Shown in pieces: positions 10,725 to 21,594 of a DNA stretch of 64,000 bases (the stretch's first letter is position 1; each line of letters starts with the position of its first letter). This DNA comes from Papilionanthe hookeriana x Papilionanthe teres (taxonomy: Eukaryota > Streptophyta > Magnoliopsida > Asparagales > Orchidaceae). The stretch is taken from positions 115,067,738 through 115,131,737 of the forward strand of contig CM040423.1 in NCBI GenBank assembly GCA_022702705.1, read 5' to 3'. The notes below the pieces were generated by a model that ran no database searches, was not told the DNA's origin, and saw only the letters and a program-made list of their open reading frames with translations. The position numbers were made by a program, and so were the translations under genes.

Positions 10725-12048
10725 ATTATAAATTTCTATTTTTCTCTAGTAAAATTTCTTTCTCTAGAACGATGCCAAAAACTTGACTCTGATATAAATA
10801 AGAGTTCATCTGGCATATTTAAATTTTGGGATTCTACACAAGTATACGTATCACTATCAAGTAATATAGGACTTTCTAATTAAGCCCCAAAATATCGAAC
10901 CCACAAGGAATCTTATAAATTTTTAATAAGGAATTAGATCACAAAATCTATTTAGAAAAATATACTTATTTAAACTATAGATATTATCGTAGGATTGAAA
11001 TTTTGATTCCATTTGGTAATTCTTTTATATTTTGAAATATAGTAAACAATTAACTAGCTTTACAGAGATTTTTGTAAAGTAAAAGAAGTATAAATGAAAT
11101 TATCTTTTTCCTTATCATGAATAAGTAATAAGCATAGGAGTTCAGTTGTGAAGGTAATCAAAATGTGTTGTGCCAGAAAGGAGCAATATTGTTCTTTATC
11201 CTTACTAGAGATGCAATAAAGAACATTGGCTAGTTTAGAGTTTGAATAGATTTGAAGATGGGTTAAGTAGGGAACATACTAGAACTCACTCTAGAGTTCT
11301 CTCCTATCCCTCCACTTGGGGGCTAACATCTCGTTTCAATATCTAAATAATAAACCAATTTGGAGGCTTTAGTCCGTCACCCTAAAGTCCTTCAATTCTA
11401 CACCCTTTAAAGTATATTTCCTTTTTTATTTAAACTAAATTATATGAATTACATTCTCATCCATACAATCTCATGTGATTTTTACCAGTAGTTGACTGAA
11501 ACAAAACCATCACGGGTCTTATATGTTCTAACAAAAAATGTTAACATCTTAATTGGCCAAATCAATAAGTAAATGAAGTACAAGGGTTAAATCATCACAA
11601 CTTCTTCTAGCACTAAAGTTCAATAATTCCACAACTTTTCATTATAAGCAAAAATATAAAAAAAACTACTTAGAATTCTTGGAGGAAACACCAAAAAAAT
11701 TAATTAGAAATCATTTAGAAACACAAGAAGTCTAAATTAAAGCCAAATGTAGTATAAAAATAAAAACTTATCTCAAATCCCTCTCCAACAAACTCTTGAA
11801 GTTCCTTTGAATCACTTCCTTTCTCTTACAAGACTCCCTAGGGCTAGTCACCCAACTCTAGAGGGTTTAAATCTCTCTAATTTAATAACAAATAATGGAT
11901 TCTTAACTAGAACTCTCTACCCGCCTTCCCCTTCACTAGGAATGAGATAAGTGTGAAGAAACCCTAAGTAAATATTCCACAACTCCTTCCTTTAAAACAC
12001 AATAAATCTTTTCTACTAATATCCTCTCTAACCTTTCCTCAAGTCCTT

Positions 12049-12058
12049 CATTTTATAG
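12049..12058 (-). promoter_or_regulatory. TATA-like box of LTR B
   Basis: The minus strand reads CTATAAAATG in the position expected for the LTR promoter, about 465 bp from the LTR 5' edge. Confidence 0.4.
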
Positions 12059-12249
12059 TTTTTGAAAAGGTTCCTTGGTGTCTTGTCAATATTTGACCAC
12101 AGTGAATCCTCCAAGTGATGCCTCCTTTCAACAATCACTTGAACGTATTTTCATGCCCATTATCATTTATCCACATTTTTACCAAGGATTGCCTCAAATA
12201 CCCCTTTAAAAGTTTCCATAAATTCTTTAAATTTCTATAATAACTACCC

Positions 12250-12340
12250 TGCGCTTAAGCACAGGGCATTTGGCGCTTAAGCACGACCTTCTCTATCTAC
12301 TAACGTTTAGACGCCAAATCTGGGCGCTTAGACGCCCTAG
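12250..12340 (-). repeat. GC-rich module B1 (U3 of LTR B)
   Basis: Plus-strand phrases GCGCTTAAGCAC (twice), TTTAGACGCC and GGGCGCTTAGACGCCC. They share the GCGCTTA(A/G) vocabulary with modules B2 and B3 of the same element. Confidence 0.72.
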
Positions 12341-12523
12341 TTCATTTTCACCCCTTCTTCATTTTTGCTCCAAATTTGACCCTTTATCACTCCATTTTCC
12401 ATATTTTATCCATTTAATTGTACCTAAAAGAAAAAAAACACAAATACTTTCCATTAAAGTGCAATATCCTTAAAAAATGTTATAAAAATGTGAACATAAG
12501 TGTTATATATTATAGGAATATCA

Positions 12524-12540
12524 AATATACCCAAACTTAA
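12524..12540 (-). promoter_or_regulatory. 3' polypurine tract, element B
   Basis: The minus strand reads TTAAGTTTGGGTATATT directly before the TGATATTCC start of the LTR. The tract is somewhat degraded compared with C. Confidence 0.6.
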
Positions 12541-14001
12541 AATATTACTTGTCCTCAAGTGACACTACGATCTTTCAAAACCAAAGTAAGAAAAATATAT
12601 GAATTAGTTTTTTTAGGAGATTCTAAGATTTTATTCTAGAAATGTAGTTTTCTAATTTAGAAAAAACTTTAGTAAATGAGACCAACTTAAAGTTTAGAAA
12701 TCTATAAGGTGAAGAAGTATTAAAACATTAGCTCCTATCTTGTTTAGAAATATTTTTAGATTTTCTAATTATAGAGTTTAGGCATTCTATCTTATTTAAT
12801 TAAAAATTTTCATTAAGAATAATTATACTTTCTATAATATATTCTTATACTTAGGAGTTCCTCAAGTCTTAGACTTTAAAAAGATCAGATGTGGAAACAA
12901 TTTTTTATTGAGCACTAATCCTCAAGCTTCTCCTCCTTTTTTTCACATACTATGTTTCACTTTTTTTTTTGTTTTCTTTTTCTTTTTTTCTTTTCTTTTT
13001 ATTTTTCTTTTTCTTTTTCTTTTTCTCATGAGAATTACTATATCTGAATAGGCCTTTAAATGATTTGAATTTCACGCTTCCTTTCCTAAAGCAAAGGTTT
13101 GATATATATCGTCTACTTAAAAATATAATAAATTTTTTAAAAATTATTTTTAATAAAAGAAATTAACTATTGAAAATAAAAGTCTAATCCTTCTATATTT
13201 TTCAAAAATACAACATCTCCTACTAAATATAGTTACACAATATTTAACATCTCTTCAGTAAGAAATTTTTAACTTTAAATTTTTCATCATCACTATAATG
13301 TTTAAACTAAATTCTCTTACTCACTTATATATTCAAAATTTACTTCCCTAATATGACATCATACACATAATCTTTTTCAATCAAAATCAAATTTATTTGT
13401 AGAATATTTGAGAACAAATAAACTTCAAGTTTTAAAAATTGGTTTTTCATTCCCCCCTCCCCCAAAACTTATGTTTTTAATAAAATAAAACATTATATCA
13501 TATCATGTATATATTGGCAAGAATGAATAATTAAAACATCATGCTCACAGAAATTTTCATATCCTAAATATACAAGTACAAAAATAGAAAAAAGGAGTAA
13601 AAATAAGATGATCAAATTTTATTTTAATTTTAATATATATGAGATTGAAAAAGACTTCTATGCAGTGGAGGATAACATAAAAGCAAATCACACAAACAAA
13701 CATAACGTAACAACCGCAATAGAAAGAAAAATACATGGTAGTAGATTGAAAATTAAAACATAAAGTTTTAAGTTAAAGTTAGCTCTATTTAAACTTCCCT
13801 TATACATTAGCAATAAGTTCATCACAACCCAACAAAATACACTCAAATAACAATGTTCACACATTTACCTGATAAAAAAAACATAACTGCACATTACAAC
13901 ATAACCAAATACATTACTGTCTAACATAACAACCAATAACACAACAGTAGTCCAAACAAAAAGAAATTATAAAAGTTCAAACTCAACATAACATAATCAA
14001 A
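12541..14001 (-). other. Element B 3' noncoding region
   Basis: AT-rich sequence without supported ORFs. It includes a pyrimidine-rich stretch (12960-13025, purine on the element strand) and the internal purine tract at 13451-13468. Confidence 0.6.
13451..13468 (-). promoter_or_regulatory. Internal polypurine tract, element B
   Basis: The minus strand reads TTTTGGGGGAGGGGGGA, about 925 nt upstream of the 3' LTR. It is a stronger purine run than the 3' PPT itself. Confidence 0.6.
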
Positions 14002-14018
14002 TCAGTCCTCATCCTTAT

Positions 14019-14049
<31 letters not shown>

Positions 14050-15132
14050 CCGGAAACTTGTAGATTCATAGTGAGGGTAATGTGGATATGAAGGATATAT
14101 CAAACTCTAATCACCTAAGATAAGTTTGTCCAAAGATGTGTTATATTTTTATTCATAATCACTATGACTTTTCATATAATTATCAATATGTTCTACATAA
14201 TTTTTGAAAATTTAGTACCTTATCTCCAATATAGTTGATTTTATCGATCATCCTTTACATTAATTGTGTTTGCAAATCAGGACTAGTAGATTGGCCATGG
14301 GATATAGATGCACGAGATGTAGATACATGAGATATAGAAGCACCATAACTTCTAGAAAATCCTCCTCTCCAGCCAAAAATAGAATTTTCATAATAAGACT
14401 TCAAATTAAAACTTGTGATAGGCTTTAGAGGTTGTAAAATTTCCTCCCAACAATTAAAATTTATACCCGCTTGCTCACATAAAGAAAAGATTAAGGATAC
14501 AAATCCAAAACCTGTAGTTGTGGTAGTTCTAGAAGAACTAGTAATGGCCTAATAAATAATCCAATATCAATAGGCTTATATTGCTGAATACAGTAGTTTA
14601 AAGTAGCTCTTTCTCTAGTTACTTCACTAAGATGGCTCGTGGGGAGTAGACGAACAAAAATGAAATTGTGTCACGCTTTTGCTATGGCATCCAACTTCGA
14701 TGTAGAAAAATTTACTCTTCTTCCACTTGTAATTTTCCAGAATCATCTTCCCACATTTAATGAAGACATGATCTCCTCTAAATCTTCCTCCGTAGGATTA
14801 TAATTTGCATAAAATCTCGTAGCATCCAAAGGCAGGTGGTAAAATGAATTTATTTACCTCAGGGGAAAATGCTATTGATTTTCCTCTTACCATCACCTGA
14901 TCCTCCTCAGCTTCAGAGGGATTACCATAGAACTCTCGGACTACATAATTACACCAATAGTAGAAAAACAACAGAACCAATTCCACTATTGGCAGACAAT
15001 AAAATCAACCACTTCTCCTCCCAGATTTTTGAAAGGAATTATTTTTCTAGACTACATCGCTTCTATGTATTTATCCTGAGCTTTCGCATTCATAAACTTT
15101 CTTGAATCAAAAGTTTCTTTCCCCTTGCTCAT
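14002..15132 (-). pseudogene. Element B extra ORF (env-position, plant-transposon-protein domain)
   Basis: The minus-strand start ATG is at 15130-15132 (MSKGKETFDSRKFMNAKAQ). Domain fragments in changing frames include VVREFYGNPSEAEEDQVMV and VRGKSIAFSPEVNKF. The C-terminus is an Asp run followed by a Gly run encoded by a (CAT/CAC)n stretch at 14021-14050, and the stop is at 14002-14004. It is homologous to element C's ORF at 32070-33230. Stops (e.g. near 15053) and frameshifts make it a pseudogene. Function unknown; it occupies the position of an envelope gene without visible membrane segments. Confidence 0.68.
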
Positions 15133-15498
15133 CTTCAATCTTCGTGCTATTTCTAAAAATTACATAAAACTCAAAATAAATTCTAAACTCAAACCTAAAT
15201 AACTAAATCTAACTTCTGAAAGATTAAACTAACATTTTCATGTAATATCCATCAATTTTTCTTAAATTTTACCATAAATAGTAAATTTTTAGATTTTTCC
15301 ATAATGTACTCCAAATCTATTGTGAAAATAAAAAAAATTTGCATAGAAGAGAAGATCTAACCTTGAGAAGATGAAATCTAGCAAATTTGGCTAAATTTCA
15401 CCAAGTATTCTTCAAATTTTGAGAAGCCCTAGGTCTAAACTCATGACTCAATGAGGAAGAAGAAGACTAAAGGGGGAATAATGGAGTTTTTCATGAGC

Positions 15499-15590
15499 TG
15501 GCGCTTAAGTGTGACAGGTTCGGTGCTTAGGCGCCTATCTCTCAAGTAAGCTTGTGCTTAAGCACGAGGTTTTGGCACTTAAGCGTCGGT
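15499..15590 (-). repeat. GC-rich module B2 (before extra ORF)
   Basis: Plus-strand GGCGCTTAAGTGTG, GGTGCTTAGGCGCC, GTGCTTAAGCACGAGG and GGCACTTAAGCGTCGG. Confidence 0.7.
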
Positions 15591-15769
15591 CCAAAAATAT
15601 GGATATTTTTAATTATTTTGTTAAATATACATATTCTTAAGTCATTAACCCTTAAATGGCCTTTATAAATCATAATAACCATGTTTACAAACCACCAAAA
15701 AAAGTTCAAGACAAGTTCCCCAAGTTTAATTCTTCTATAACATTTTTTAACCCCGTTTTTTAACTACTG

Positions 15770-15810
15770 CTCTTAAGCGCGGAATGTTGGCGCTTAAGCA
15801 CCGATGCTTA
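15770..15810 (-). repeat. GC-rich module B3 (post-pol)
   Basis: Plus-strand TCTTAAGCGCGGAATG and TTGGCGCTTAAGCACCG, between the post-pol motif and the extra ORF. Confidence 0.65.
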
Positions 15811-15970
15811 TTTAAGCACAAGTAAGCTTAACATCCAAATGCTCATTCTAACACATCTAAGTCATCGATTCAGGTCTTAAAATTGTCTTAACATATTCAA
15901 AATACTACCACATTTTCTAAAATAAACAGAACAACATAACATTAAAAACAAAAACACACTAATAATTATT

Positions 15971-16013
15971 GGTTTCCTCCCACAAAGCGCTTTGTTTTAC
16001 ATCATCAGCCCAA
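15971..16013 (-). other. Conserved post-pol motif, copy B
   Basis: The plus strand reads GGTTTCCTCCCACAAAGCGC followed by TTTG and TTTACATCATCAG. It is the reverse complement of the motif after element A's pol, with one mismatch in GGGAGGCAACC (GGGAGGAAACC). Confidence 0.7.
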
Positions 16014-16025
16014 CATACCCATTTC

Positions 16026-17170
16026 TTATTTTGCATGACCCAACATCATACAATCATTTAATGTAGTTTGATCCCCTAAGAAATAGGGTTCCAGTCTATG
16101 ACCATTCACTTTGAATATTTTCTTAGTTGTAGGATCTTTGATATCCATAGCTCCATAGGGATAAACGTTTATCATAATAAATAGGCTTATCCATTTGGAC
16201 TTAAATTTTGCTGTAAAAAATCTTAAAATTGCATTATATAGCAAAACATTTTGTCCTGACTCAAAATTTTTAGTAAGAATCCTCTGATAATGCCACTTCT
16301 TCATGATTTCCTTATAAATCTTAGCACTCTCATAAGATTCATACTTTAGTTCTTCAAACTCAAACAATTGGAATAATCTCTTTTTACTAGCATCCTTTAA
16401 ATTATAGTTAAATTGCTTAATAGCCCAATATGTTTTATGTGCAAGTTCAACTGCTAATAGACAAGCTTTCCCATATATTAACATGTTTGGGGACATTCCT
16501 ATAAGAGTTCTATATATAGTCCTATAAGCCCACAATGCATAATCAAGTTTGACTGACCAATCCATTTTTGTTAGTTTTACAGATTTTTATAAAATTCTTT
16601 TAATTTCTCGATTGGATAATTTAGCCAAACCACTTGTCTGTGGATGATAAGTAGTAGAAATTCAATGATTGATAAGATATTTCTTTACTAATTTCTCTAT
16701 AATTGTATTTTGGAAATGAATTCCCCCCTTAGTTATGATCACTCTCAGCATTCCAAATCTATAAAATATGTTTATTGTTAAAAACTTTACAACACTTTGA
16801 GCATCACATTGAAGTAAAGCAACAGCTTCTATACATTTAGATACAAAGTCTACTACTAAAAGTACATATAAATTTCTGAACGATGGTTTAAATGATCCCA
16901 TGAAATCTAATCCCTAAAAAATAAATTTTTTTGACTCCAAAATATAATTGAGGAGCATCTCATTTATTCAAGAAATATTTCCTACACGTTGACAACGATA
17001 AAAAATTATAATATAAGCATTAACTTCCCTAAAGATAGTTGGCCAATAAATCCATATTGCAAAATTTTGTATCTTGTTTTATCAATAACAAAATGTCCCC
17101 CAAAATCATAACATGACTTTTTTGGATAATTTCATAAGTTTTTTCCAAAGGCACACATCTTTGAATAATT
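16026..17170 (-). pseudogene. Element B integrase
   Basis: A minus-strand frame (16662-16901) gives the catalytic core from GSFKPSFRNLYVLLVVDFVSK through GMLRVIITKGGIHF; the next frame (16026-16565) gives MDWSVKLDYALWAYRT to the C-terminal domain. The second catalytic Asp of the family motif ITDGGSHF is Lys (ITKGGIHF), and the Glu 36 residues later is Lys (GLAKLSNRE). The N-terminal zinc domain is only a remnant around 17040-17165. The enzyme would be catalytically dead even without the frameshifts. Confidence 0.85.
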
Positions 17171-18760
17171 AGATCATTTCCTTGTTTATATACAAATTTG
17201 TCATCCTAAAAATAAGTTTTAGCTTCAAATAAAAATTTCCTCCTTTGATGGTGTGTCAGACCATAAGGTATAATATTACTAACAATAAAGGTCACAATGT
17301 CTGCATAACATGGAACATGCTACTCATTAATATTGAACAAATTTTTAAACTGGGAAATGTTCATTGATTTCTTCTTCAAAGCAGAGTGATTTTTCATATT
17401 CAAGCCTGAACAGATGATAAGTAATTTGATTATCAGCTCCCTTTCTATCAGCTATTTGAAAATCAAATTATTACAAAAGAAGAATTTAGCTTATCTATCT
17501 TGGTTTTATATCTTTATTTTTCATTAAATTTTTAATAATAGAATGAATTGTATGCACTACACATTTAGTTCCAATAAAATATGATCTGATTTTATAAAAA
17601 AACAAAAATACTATTGCTAATAACTCGTTCTCAGTTGTTGTATAATTAATTTAAGCTTCATTAAGAGTTATACTAGCATAGTAAATTACTTTAAAAATCT
17701 TATAATGCTTTTATCATAAAACATATCCAATAGCATAATCACTTGCATTACACATTACTTCAAATGGTTTTTTCTAATCTGGTGAAAAAAAAACTGGTAT
17801 AGTGCTTAATTTTTCTTTTAATAGCTCAAAAGCTTTTTAGAACTTCTTATAAAAATTAAAAATTAAAACTTCTTCGAGTAAATGGCATAGTGGCTTAGCA
17901 ATTTTTGAGAAGTGTTTAATATATCATCTCTAAAATGCAGCATGTCCTAAAAATCTCATAATTTTCCTCACATTTGTTGGGTAAGAAAAATTAGCAATCG
18001 CTTGAATTTTTACAGTATCTACTTCCATACATTTCTCTTTTGTCTGATGTCCTAAAACAATTCCTCCTGCAACCATAAACTGGCATTTTTCCTAATTAAG
18101 GACGAAATTTATTTCTTCACAGTGTTTAGGAACTCGTGATAAATGTTCTAAACCTGATTCAAATGATGCCCCAAAACCCAAAAAATCATCCATAAAAATT
18201 TCAATTCCTTTTTCAATTAAATCATAGAAAATAACCATCATTCATCTTTGAAATGTTGGAGGCGAATTACATAAACCAAAGGGCATTTTTCTAAAAGCAA
18301 ATGTACCATAAGGACAGATAAACATTATTTTCTCTTGATCCTCAAGAGTAATTTGTATTTCATGATAACCAGTATATCCATTAAGAAAATAAAGGTATTT
18401 ATCCTGGGCTAGTTTATCCAGCATTTGACCTAAAAGAGTAATGAAAAATGATCTTTCCTAGTTGCATGATTTGATTTTCTATAATCGATGCATATTCACC
18501 ATCTTCTAACTTGTATTGTTGGCATTAGTTCATTTTGTTCATTAATAGTTACAGTCACTCTTCCTTCCTTTAGAACACAATGAATTGGACTAACCCATGA
18601 ACTATCTAAAATAGGAGATAATTTCAGCATCTAACTACTTTAAATTTTCTTTCTTAACAATTTCCTTCATAATGATATTTAATCTCCTTTGAGGGTCAGC
18701 AATGGTTTGCAGTTTTCTTACATAATTTCTATGCATACAAATTGAAGGATTGATTCCTTT
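17171..18760 (-). pseudogene. Element B reverse transcriptase and RNase H
   Basis: The minus-strand frame 18242-18424 gives MLDKLAQDKYLYFLNGYTGY and AFRKMPFGLCNSPPTFQR. The catalytic FMDD box is encoded near 18181-18198 (GIEIFMDDFLG). The RNase H remnant at about 17500-17780 retains TEKELL-like and VHTIHS-like sequence, where the usual TDH Asp is Ile. The start side carries ADIKGINPSICMHR near 18730. Frameshifts and stops are frequent. Confidence 0.82.
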
Positions 18761-18949
18761 GATATCAGCAATTGTCCATCCAAATGCTTTCTTAAATTTC
18801 TTCAAATTTTTCAATAAATACTCTTCTTTTTCTAAAGTTAAATTTGAGGAAATTAAAATAGGTAAAGTTGAGCAATCACATAAAAATGCCTATTTTAAAT
18901 ATTTAGGAAGTAACTTCAATTCAAGTTCAGAATGTTTCAATTGATAGAC

Positions 18950-19640
18950 AAAAAGATTTGTCTTTTTTTGTCACGTCCAAAACATCAAAACTTTCTTTAA
19001 CATAAGTTAAATTTGCTTTAAAAAAATCATTAAATTATTCTAATTTCTCTTCTTTCTCGTGCTCCAACTCTTTCATTTTAAATTTCTCTTCATAATTTGT
19101 TTTGAAATGACAATTCACTCAGATATCTTATTACATCCATCCTAAATCATTCATCAAATTTGCCTTTTGAAGGGAATTTCATTGATTTTAAAATATTATA
19201 AGTAACCATTTAATCATTTATGTGCATAGTTAATTCCCCTTTTTGCACATCTATCATTGCTCTTCTTATAGATAGGAAATGTCTCCCAAAAATGGTAAGC
19301 ATCTCTTTATCTTCCTCCATATCTAGCATAATGAAATCAACAAAAAAGTTAAATGGATCCACTTTTACCAAAACATCTTCTATAACTCCCTTAGGATAGG
19401 TTATCGAATGATTTGCAAATTTCAAAGTTAAAGTAGTAGGGGATGTTTCTCATAATCCCACTCTTTTAAATACAAATAATGAAATAAGGTTAATGCTTGC
19501 ACCTAAATCACATAAAGCTTCCCATATAATTTGTCTCCTATTGCACATGGAATTGTGCAGCTACAATGATCTTTAAGCTTTTTAGGAAGTTTTTTCTGAA
19601 TTATAGCACTGCACACCTCACTAAGAGTAATAGCCTCGTT
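18950..19640 (-). pseudogene. Element B aspartic protease region
   Basis: The minus strand encodes LCDLGASIN at about 19497-19523 (an intact D-G-A motif). The frame 19210-19425 carries ITYPKGVIEDVLVKVDPF and FGRHFLSIRRAMIDVQKGEL, the C-terminal half of the retropepsin fold. An acidic linker to RT lies at 18960-19140. Frames shift between the two halves. Confidence 0.78.
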
Positions 19641-21309
19641 ATCTTGAAACTTCCATTTTCTATTAAGAATATCTTACATAAACTTTACATAACTTGGGAT
19701 TTGTGCTTTGGCTTTAGCAAATGGAATATTAATTGTATGCTTTTTAAAGTTTTCCATAAATTTTAAAAATTGTTAATCCAACTTTTATTGATGAAGACTC
19801 TGAGGATATGGAGGTAGTGGTGTTTTTTCTAAGTTAAATTTTTGTGGAGAAATATGTCTCTCAAAACCTTTTGGAGCATCCTCTTTAGGTTCTTTAATTT
19901 GTTCTCTCTCTACATCAATCTCTTTATAAACTCTATCTTCAAACTCTCTTCCACATCTAAGTTGAATAGGTTTTACTTGCTCTTTATTCTGGTCTTTTGG
20001 GTTTATTTATGTATTACTAGGAAGTGTTCCTTGTGTTCTATTACTTAATGAATTTGTTATTTCTCCCAATTAATTCTCAACAATTCTAATTTTAGCTCCT
20101 CAATTTTTTTAGCTTATTTCTCATTTGTAACTCCACTTGTTCTATAGACAACTTATTTTCCTTAAATTATAGATTATTCTTAAAACATGGAGGATAAGTA
20201 GGTCTATAATTAATATTACCTTAGTTGTTCCAGTTCCCTAATGAGTTTACTTGGTTGTTCCTCCATTACTGATTAATACCACCTGAATTATTATTATTCT
20301 AGTTAAAGTTAACAAATTTTTTCCAACTTGGGCTATAATTGTTTAAATATGGGTTATTTGACATATTATTTATAGCATTTAAAGTTTATATTGATGTTTG
20401 AGAATCTACCTTTTAGCCTAATCAATTCTCTTCAATCATTAGAACTAGTTGAGAAAAGTTCATTCCAAATTGGTCTATCCTCCTTAAAATTGTAGCAACT
20501 TGATTTGCTAACATTGCAAAAACATCACCTTCATGAATATTGGCTACTTTCTTAGGATGTACCCTTTTAGAAGGCCATTGAAAATTATTAGTATCCATAT
20601 CTTCAATTAAAGCATAAGCATTATGAAATGATTTAGACAACAATGAACCACCCGCAGTGGCATCGATGATATATCTAAGAGATCCAAATAATGCATTATA
20701 AAAATTTTGAATAACAAACCAATCTGGCAAAACATGATGTGGACACTTTCTTAGGAATTTTTTTGATCGTTCTCTAGCTTCATAAATAGATTCCCCTTCA
20801 AACTGACAAAAAAAATGTAATATCATTTCTAAGCTTCGCAGTTTTTTATCGTGGAAAAAATTTAGCAAGGAATTTCTGTGCTAAATCACCCCAAGTTCTG
20901 ATAGATACCGGTGCTAAAGAATTTAACCAAATCTTAGCCTTATCCCTAAGTGAGAAAGGAAATAGCCTTAGTCTAACAACATTGTATAATTATATTTAAA
21001 TGTAGCATATAAGTTTAAAAAATTGGCAAGATGTAAATTTAGAACTTCAGCTCGTGCTCCCGCAAACTGATTATTTTATACCATCTGGATAATAACAGGT
21101 TTAAGTTCAAATGAATTATCAGCTACAACAGGATTTTGAATACTACTATGAAGTCCATTCACTCTAAGGTTTGCATAATCTTTTAAAGTTCTAAATTCTT
21201 GATGATTTTTAGCACTTTGATTATTTCGGTTTGCCATTTCTTGAAAAGTTTTGAACTTTTTCAGTATTTTATGTTTCATTAACTTTTTTAATAGTTCTTT
21301 ATAATTCAA
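19641..21309 (-). pseudogene. Element B gag
   Basis: The N-terminal frame 21076-21309 includes TLKDYANLRVNGLHSSIQNP and NSFELKPVIIQMV. The middle frame 20422-20868 includes QFEGESIYEARERSKKFLRK, CPHHVLPDWFVIQNFYNAL and NNFQWPSKRV. Matching blocks occur in element C's gag. The tail around 20200-20400 is the Asn/Trp-rich segment and 19640-20000 the gag-protease linker. Several stops and frame changes are present. Confidence 0.82.
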
Positions 21310-21511
21310 AATTGTAGGGAACTATTTTCTTAGAACTTGAATTACGCATAAACTATTATAAAATAAAAATAAAAATTAAATAAAACCACACATAAACTTT
21401 TAAAAATAACACTATAATATTTCTATAATAAATCTAAAAGTTTAAATAAGACTTTAGAAAACCTGAAATTTCTTTTCCTAAAAATTCCTTAAAATTTTTA
21501 ATTTTTTTTAT
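21310..21511 (-). other. Element B 5' leader
   Basis: AT-rich untranslated leader between the PBS and gag; no ORF. Confidence 0.55.
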
Positions 21512-21529
21512 TCACCGAAAATGGCGCCA
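21512..21529 (-). promoter_or_regulatory. Primer binding site, element B
   Basis: The minus strand reads TGGCGCCATTTTCGGTGA. The first seven bases match element C's PBS (TGGCGCCGTTGTCGGGGA), a tRNA 3'-end complement of the type used by Athila elements (tRNA-Asp by my recollection). It lies six bases from the LTR end at 21536. Confidence 0.75.
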
Positions 21530-21535
21530 AAATCC

Positions 21536-21556
21536 TAATCCCGATCTATCGTATAA

Positions 21557-21590
<34 letters not shown>
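21536..21590 (-). mobile_element. 5' LTR of element B, PBS-side fragment
   Basis: TAATCCCGATCTATCGTATAATG followed by (AT)n matches 10655-10722 in the 3' LTR (TGATCCCAATCTATC). The LTR is cut by the LINE at the end of the AT run. Confidence 0.75.
21559..21590. repeat. (AT)n microsatellite, left side of LINE insertion
   Basis: About 16 AT units ending exactly where the LINE sequence begins. Confidence 0.95.

Positions 21591-21594
<4 letters not shown>

Larger units (their letters stand above)
10655..12523 (-). mobile_element. 3' LTR of element B
   Basis: On the minus strand it starts TGATATTCC at 12523, next to the PPT, and ends at 10655 (plus-strand TGATCCCAATC). The 10655-11045 part matches 21536-21590 plus 25335-25696, the split 5' LTR, including the (AT)n run and a relic PBS at 10771-10790. 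It contains a TATA-like box (12049-12058), GC module B1 (12250-12340) and the family block GTATACGTATCA near 10840. Confidence 0.82.
10655..21590 (-). mobile_element. Athila-like Ty3/gypsy element B (5' LTR split)
   Basis: Reading leftward on the minus strand: PBS (21512-21529), gag, protease, RT/RNase H, integrase, post-pol motif, extra ORF, internal purine tract, PPT and 3' LTR (10655-12523). The 5' LTR starts at 21536 but is interrupted by a LINE and resumes at 25335. All ORFs are heavily degraded, more so than in element C. It lies tail to tail with element A; a 5-bp target repeat could not be confirmed. Confidence 0.87.

Noticed and set aside
10566..10883. 105-codon ORF across the (TA)n run
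   Set aside because: A Tyr/Ile repeat encoded by the microsatellite at the LTR B edge.
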